64,000 nucleotides of DNA from Takakia lepidozioides. Lineage: Eukaryota; Streptophyta; Takakiopsida; Takakiales; Takakiaceae. The stretch spans positions 4,278,001 through 4,342,000 of the forward strand of contig CM060733.1 in assembly GCA_030704615.1 (NCBI GenBank). The letters run 5' to 3'. Below the pieces are notes generated by a model. That model searched no databases. It was not told where the DNA came from and worked only from the letters and a program-made list of their open reading frames with translations. Each line of letters starts with the position of its first letter. Positions within the stretch are counted from its first letter, which is position 1. Below, in pieces: positions 61,800 through 64,000 of the stretch. The position numbers and the translations under genes were made by a program.

Positions 61800-63640
61800 G
61801 CGGTTTCTTAGTATCGAGCTGTTGTGTTGGGTCATGGAACGCGATGATTGCAGGATAGGGGCGTGGGATGAAGGCTTTGTAGACCTAGTCTTGAGCTACT
61901 GATGCAGGAAGGGGCGAAGCACAACCTGCACCGCAATGGGCTCTTGCTCCTGTTAGTACCATGATTTGGTATTTTTCCTGATGTTTACAAGGTTATTGGG
62001 AGAGACAGCTTGGTCTTAGCAGTCCGTGTTTCAATCGACGCCCGCTCAGCTGCACCGTGGTGGTTCTCACAGACCAATACGACATTACCTGACTACAGAC
62101 ACAAGCAACACACACAAGAGGTCCTATTGTGTTCATGGTCAGTCAAATCCTCCATGGGTCATGACACAAGGTCGAGGACAATGTGGTGAGGGCACCTTCT
62201 TCTTCAACTTATTTCAGTCTGTTTTGACCTCTCATCAAACTCAGCCCTGAATTTCTTCACGATGGTGGGACAATCACAATCACAAGGTGTGGCTTTTTCT
62301 TAATGTACCATGTAAAGTTCTAAGTTAGTCCATCTTGCAAATGTGGGCTCTTGGCTCCTGTTATGATTTGGTATTCTTCCTAATGTTTACAAGGTTCTTG
62401 GGAGAGTCAGCTTGGTCTTAGCAGGCCGCGTTTCAATCTTTGTCAGTTCAGTTGTGGAAATCGCAGCAGCGGCACAATTGATAAAATCAGGCACTGCTAC
62501 TCAAGGCACCTTCTTCAACACATTTCACCAGGTTTTCTCCTCTTATCAGAATCTGCCCTAAATTGGTGAGGGCACCTTTTCTTCAACCTGTTTCAGTCTG
62601 TTTTGCCCTCTCATCATTAGGGTTGGGGTATTTGCTGGAAGAAGGCCGGATTTCAAGCACAAGATTACCTATGATTCCCTGTGGATCCATTGCTACAAGA
62701 AACCTGCATTGGTAGATGGTGAACTGGAAGCCGCAACACACAATTGATAAATTAGGCACTGCTAATGAAGGCAACCTTCTTCAACACATTTCACCCTGTT
62801 TTCCCATCTTATCAAAATCGGCCCTAAATTTTCAGGTTGAATTTCTGTAAGTTACTGGTTGAGTGAACCTTTGATAGTTTGCAGTGTGTGTGCAAGCCTG
62901 GCAGCTCTGGAGAAGGGCAAAGAGGTCCATGGCGACATTGTCAGAGCTGCAATTGTACCACATGTCATTTTGAACAATACCCTCGTGGACATGTATGAAG
63001 GGAGTGTTTGACAATATGGCTGAACAAGATGTGGGTGTCGTGGAGTGCGATGATTGCAGGATATGCACAGCTACAGTGTGGGATAGAGGCTTTTGAGAAC
63101 TATGACCAAATGATGTGCAAAGGGGAGAAGCCCAACCACATCACATTTGTTTGTGTTTGCAATGTGTGTGCGAGCCTGGGAGCTCTGGGAAAAGGGAAAG
63201 AGGTCCATGGTGACATCGTCAAAGCTGGAATTGTACCAGATGTCATCATAAACACTGCCCTGGTGGACATGTTTGTCAAATGTGGGTGCATTCAGGATGC
63301 AAGGGATTTTTCCACACTTTGGTTGAACGAGATGTGATGTCGTGGAACGCCATACTTGCAGGGTATGCACAACAGGGGCACGGGATGGAGGCTTTGGAGA
63401 CCTATGAGCAAATGATTGGGGAAGGGTGAAGCCCGACCACATTAGGTTTGTGTGCGTTTGTAGTGCGTGTGCAAGCCTGGCAGCCCCGGAAAAGGGCAAA
63501 GAGGTGCATGGTTGCATCGCCAAAGCTGGAATTGTACCAGATGTGATTCCCTATGGATCAATAGCTACAAGAAACATGCATGTTAGATAGTCAACTAAAG
63601 GCTGCAGCTGCAGCGACACAGTTCATGAAACCAGGCACCT
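61800..63640 (+). pseudogene. PPR gene relics with ~300-bp internal duplications
   Basis: PPR-type protein text is visible in several frames. It starts with SWNAMIAG near 61834; 63008-63337 reads WSAMIAGYAQLQCGIEAFEN, GKEVHGDIVKAGIVPDVIIN and ALVDMFVKCGCIQDARD; and 63340-63420 reads SWNAILAGYAQQGHGMEALE. The block CASL-AL-KGKEVHGDIV occurs three times (about 62881, 63155, 63460), each about one PPR triplet apart. Frameshifts separate the pieces. The 3' part GATTCCCT-TGGATC...ACAAGAAAC is also duplicated (62671, 63545). PPR proteins bind organellar RNA; this copy is inactive. Confidence 0.75.
61945..62830 (+). repeat. Repeats among the PPR relics
   Basis: A segment starting CTCCTGTTAGTACCATGATTTGG (about 61947) recurs at about 62355 with GTTTACAAGGTT and AGCTTGGTCTTAGCAG in both. 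The word GGCACCTTCTTCAACACATTTCA, followed by CCTCTTATCA and GCCCTAAATT, occurs in four variants (about 62190, 62505, 62570, 62768). Confidence 0.7.
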
Positions 63641-63785
63641 CAACCATGACCACATCTTCTGAAAGAGGATCAAGAGAGGGAGTCCACAATGCCTCTTCTG
63701 GCACTTCTGGGCATGTGAAGATGTTTTGCGGCAGACTGACTGACAAAGGCTCTAACAGACTTAAAACCAATGAGGCATTTCAGTA

Positions 63786-64000
63786 GATTGAGGTACGTAT
63801 GTCTGTCCCTTGCTTACGTGCAACAAGATGGAAGGTCTGGACGCTGGAAAGCAGGTGCACACTTACATTATCCAAAGTAGATGCACGCCAAATATTTTTC
63901 TACTCAACACCCTTGTCTCCATGTATGTTAAGTGCGGGAGCATCATGGATGCTCACCAAGTGTTCAACAGAATGCCTCAACAATCTTTGATCACGTGGAA
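63786..64000 (+). CDS. PPR protein, 5' part only, runs off the window
   Basis: The frame through 63798-64000 is open and reads NKMEGLDAGKQVHTYIIQSR, then NIFLLNTLVSMYVKCGSIMD, then AHQVFNRMPQQSLITW. These are consecutive L and S motifs of a PLS-class PPR protein (KQVH and MYVKCGSI-DA--VF--MP). Such proteins act in plastids or mitochondria, many in C-to-U RNA editing. No start is fixed. The 200 bp before it (63580-63786) are open but carry no PPR motif, so this may be an intact gene or a further relic. Confidence 0.6.

Overview
The window is nuclear DNA of a land plant. Genes are split by GT..AG introns (0.1 to 2.9 kb) and spread among decayed transposons. Three genes can be rebuilt exon by exon with matching splice phases: a CHY/CTCHY/RING zinc-finger E3 ligase, a PHAX-domain RNA export adaptor and a homologue of COMPANION OF CELLULOSE SYNTHASE. 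A pentatricopeptide repeat (PPR) gene enters at the right edge beside PPR relics. The mix of PPR relics, abundant tRNA-derived SINEs, a pogo-like transposon and an R2-type retroelement remnant suggests a seed-free plant such as a fern or lycophyte, but the sequence does not prove this.

Layout. 0-15.4 kb is AT-rich and repeat-dominated: a broken PIF1-like helicase, SINEs, a decayed hAT transposase, a 5'-truncated restriction-like-endonuclease retrotransposon, an unrecognised ~500-codon pseudogene, two hAT-type MITEs with 8-bp target duplications, a sugar-transporter fragment, and nested direct and inverted repeats around a Crinkler-like P-loop fragment. 18.1-22.5 kb is the RING E3 gene (minus, 11 exons). 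It is head-to-head with the PHAX gene (plus, 24.9-30.5 kb, 5 exons) across a GC-rich 2.4-kb promoter region. PHAX intron 2 holds tandem copies of a LINE 3' end. 32.8-35.1 kb is a non-coding GC-rich block with palindromes. 37.7-40.4 kb is the cellulose-synthase companion gene (plus). 42.9-48.5 kb carries an unidentified minus-strand gene of which several phase-consistent exons are visible. 50.4-51.06 kb is a 323-bp tandem duplication. 54.03-56.88 kb is a full-length pogo-like DNA transposon with terminal inverted repeats (TIRs) and TA target duplications, inactivated by stop codons. 57.8-58.8 kb is a region saturated with TTACACC/GGTGTAA words. 59.7-60.6 kb is a decayed open frame, and 61.8-64.0 kb is PPR pseudogene sequence leading into an open PPR frame.

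The three recognised genes are ordinary housekeeping or stress genes and do not form a functional cluster. The most notable unexplained items are the ~500-codon pseudogene at 5.3-6.8 kb, the nested repeat at 11.8-14.4 kb, the TTACACC region, the GC-rich palindromic block and the unidentified gene at 42.9-48.5 kb.
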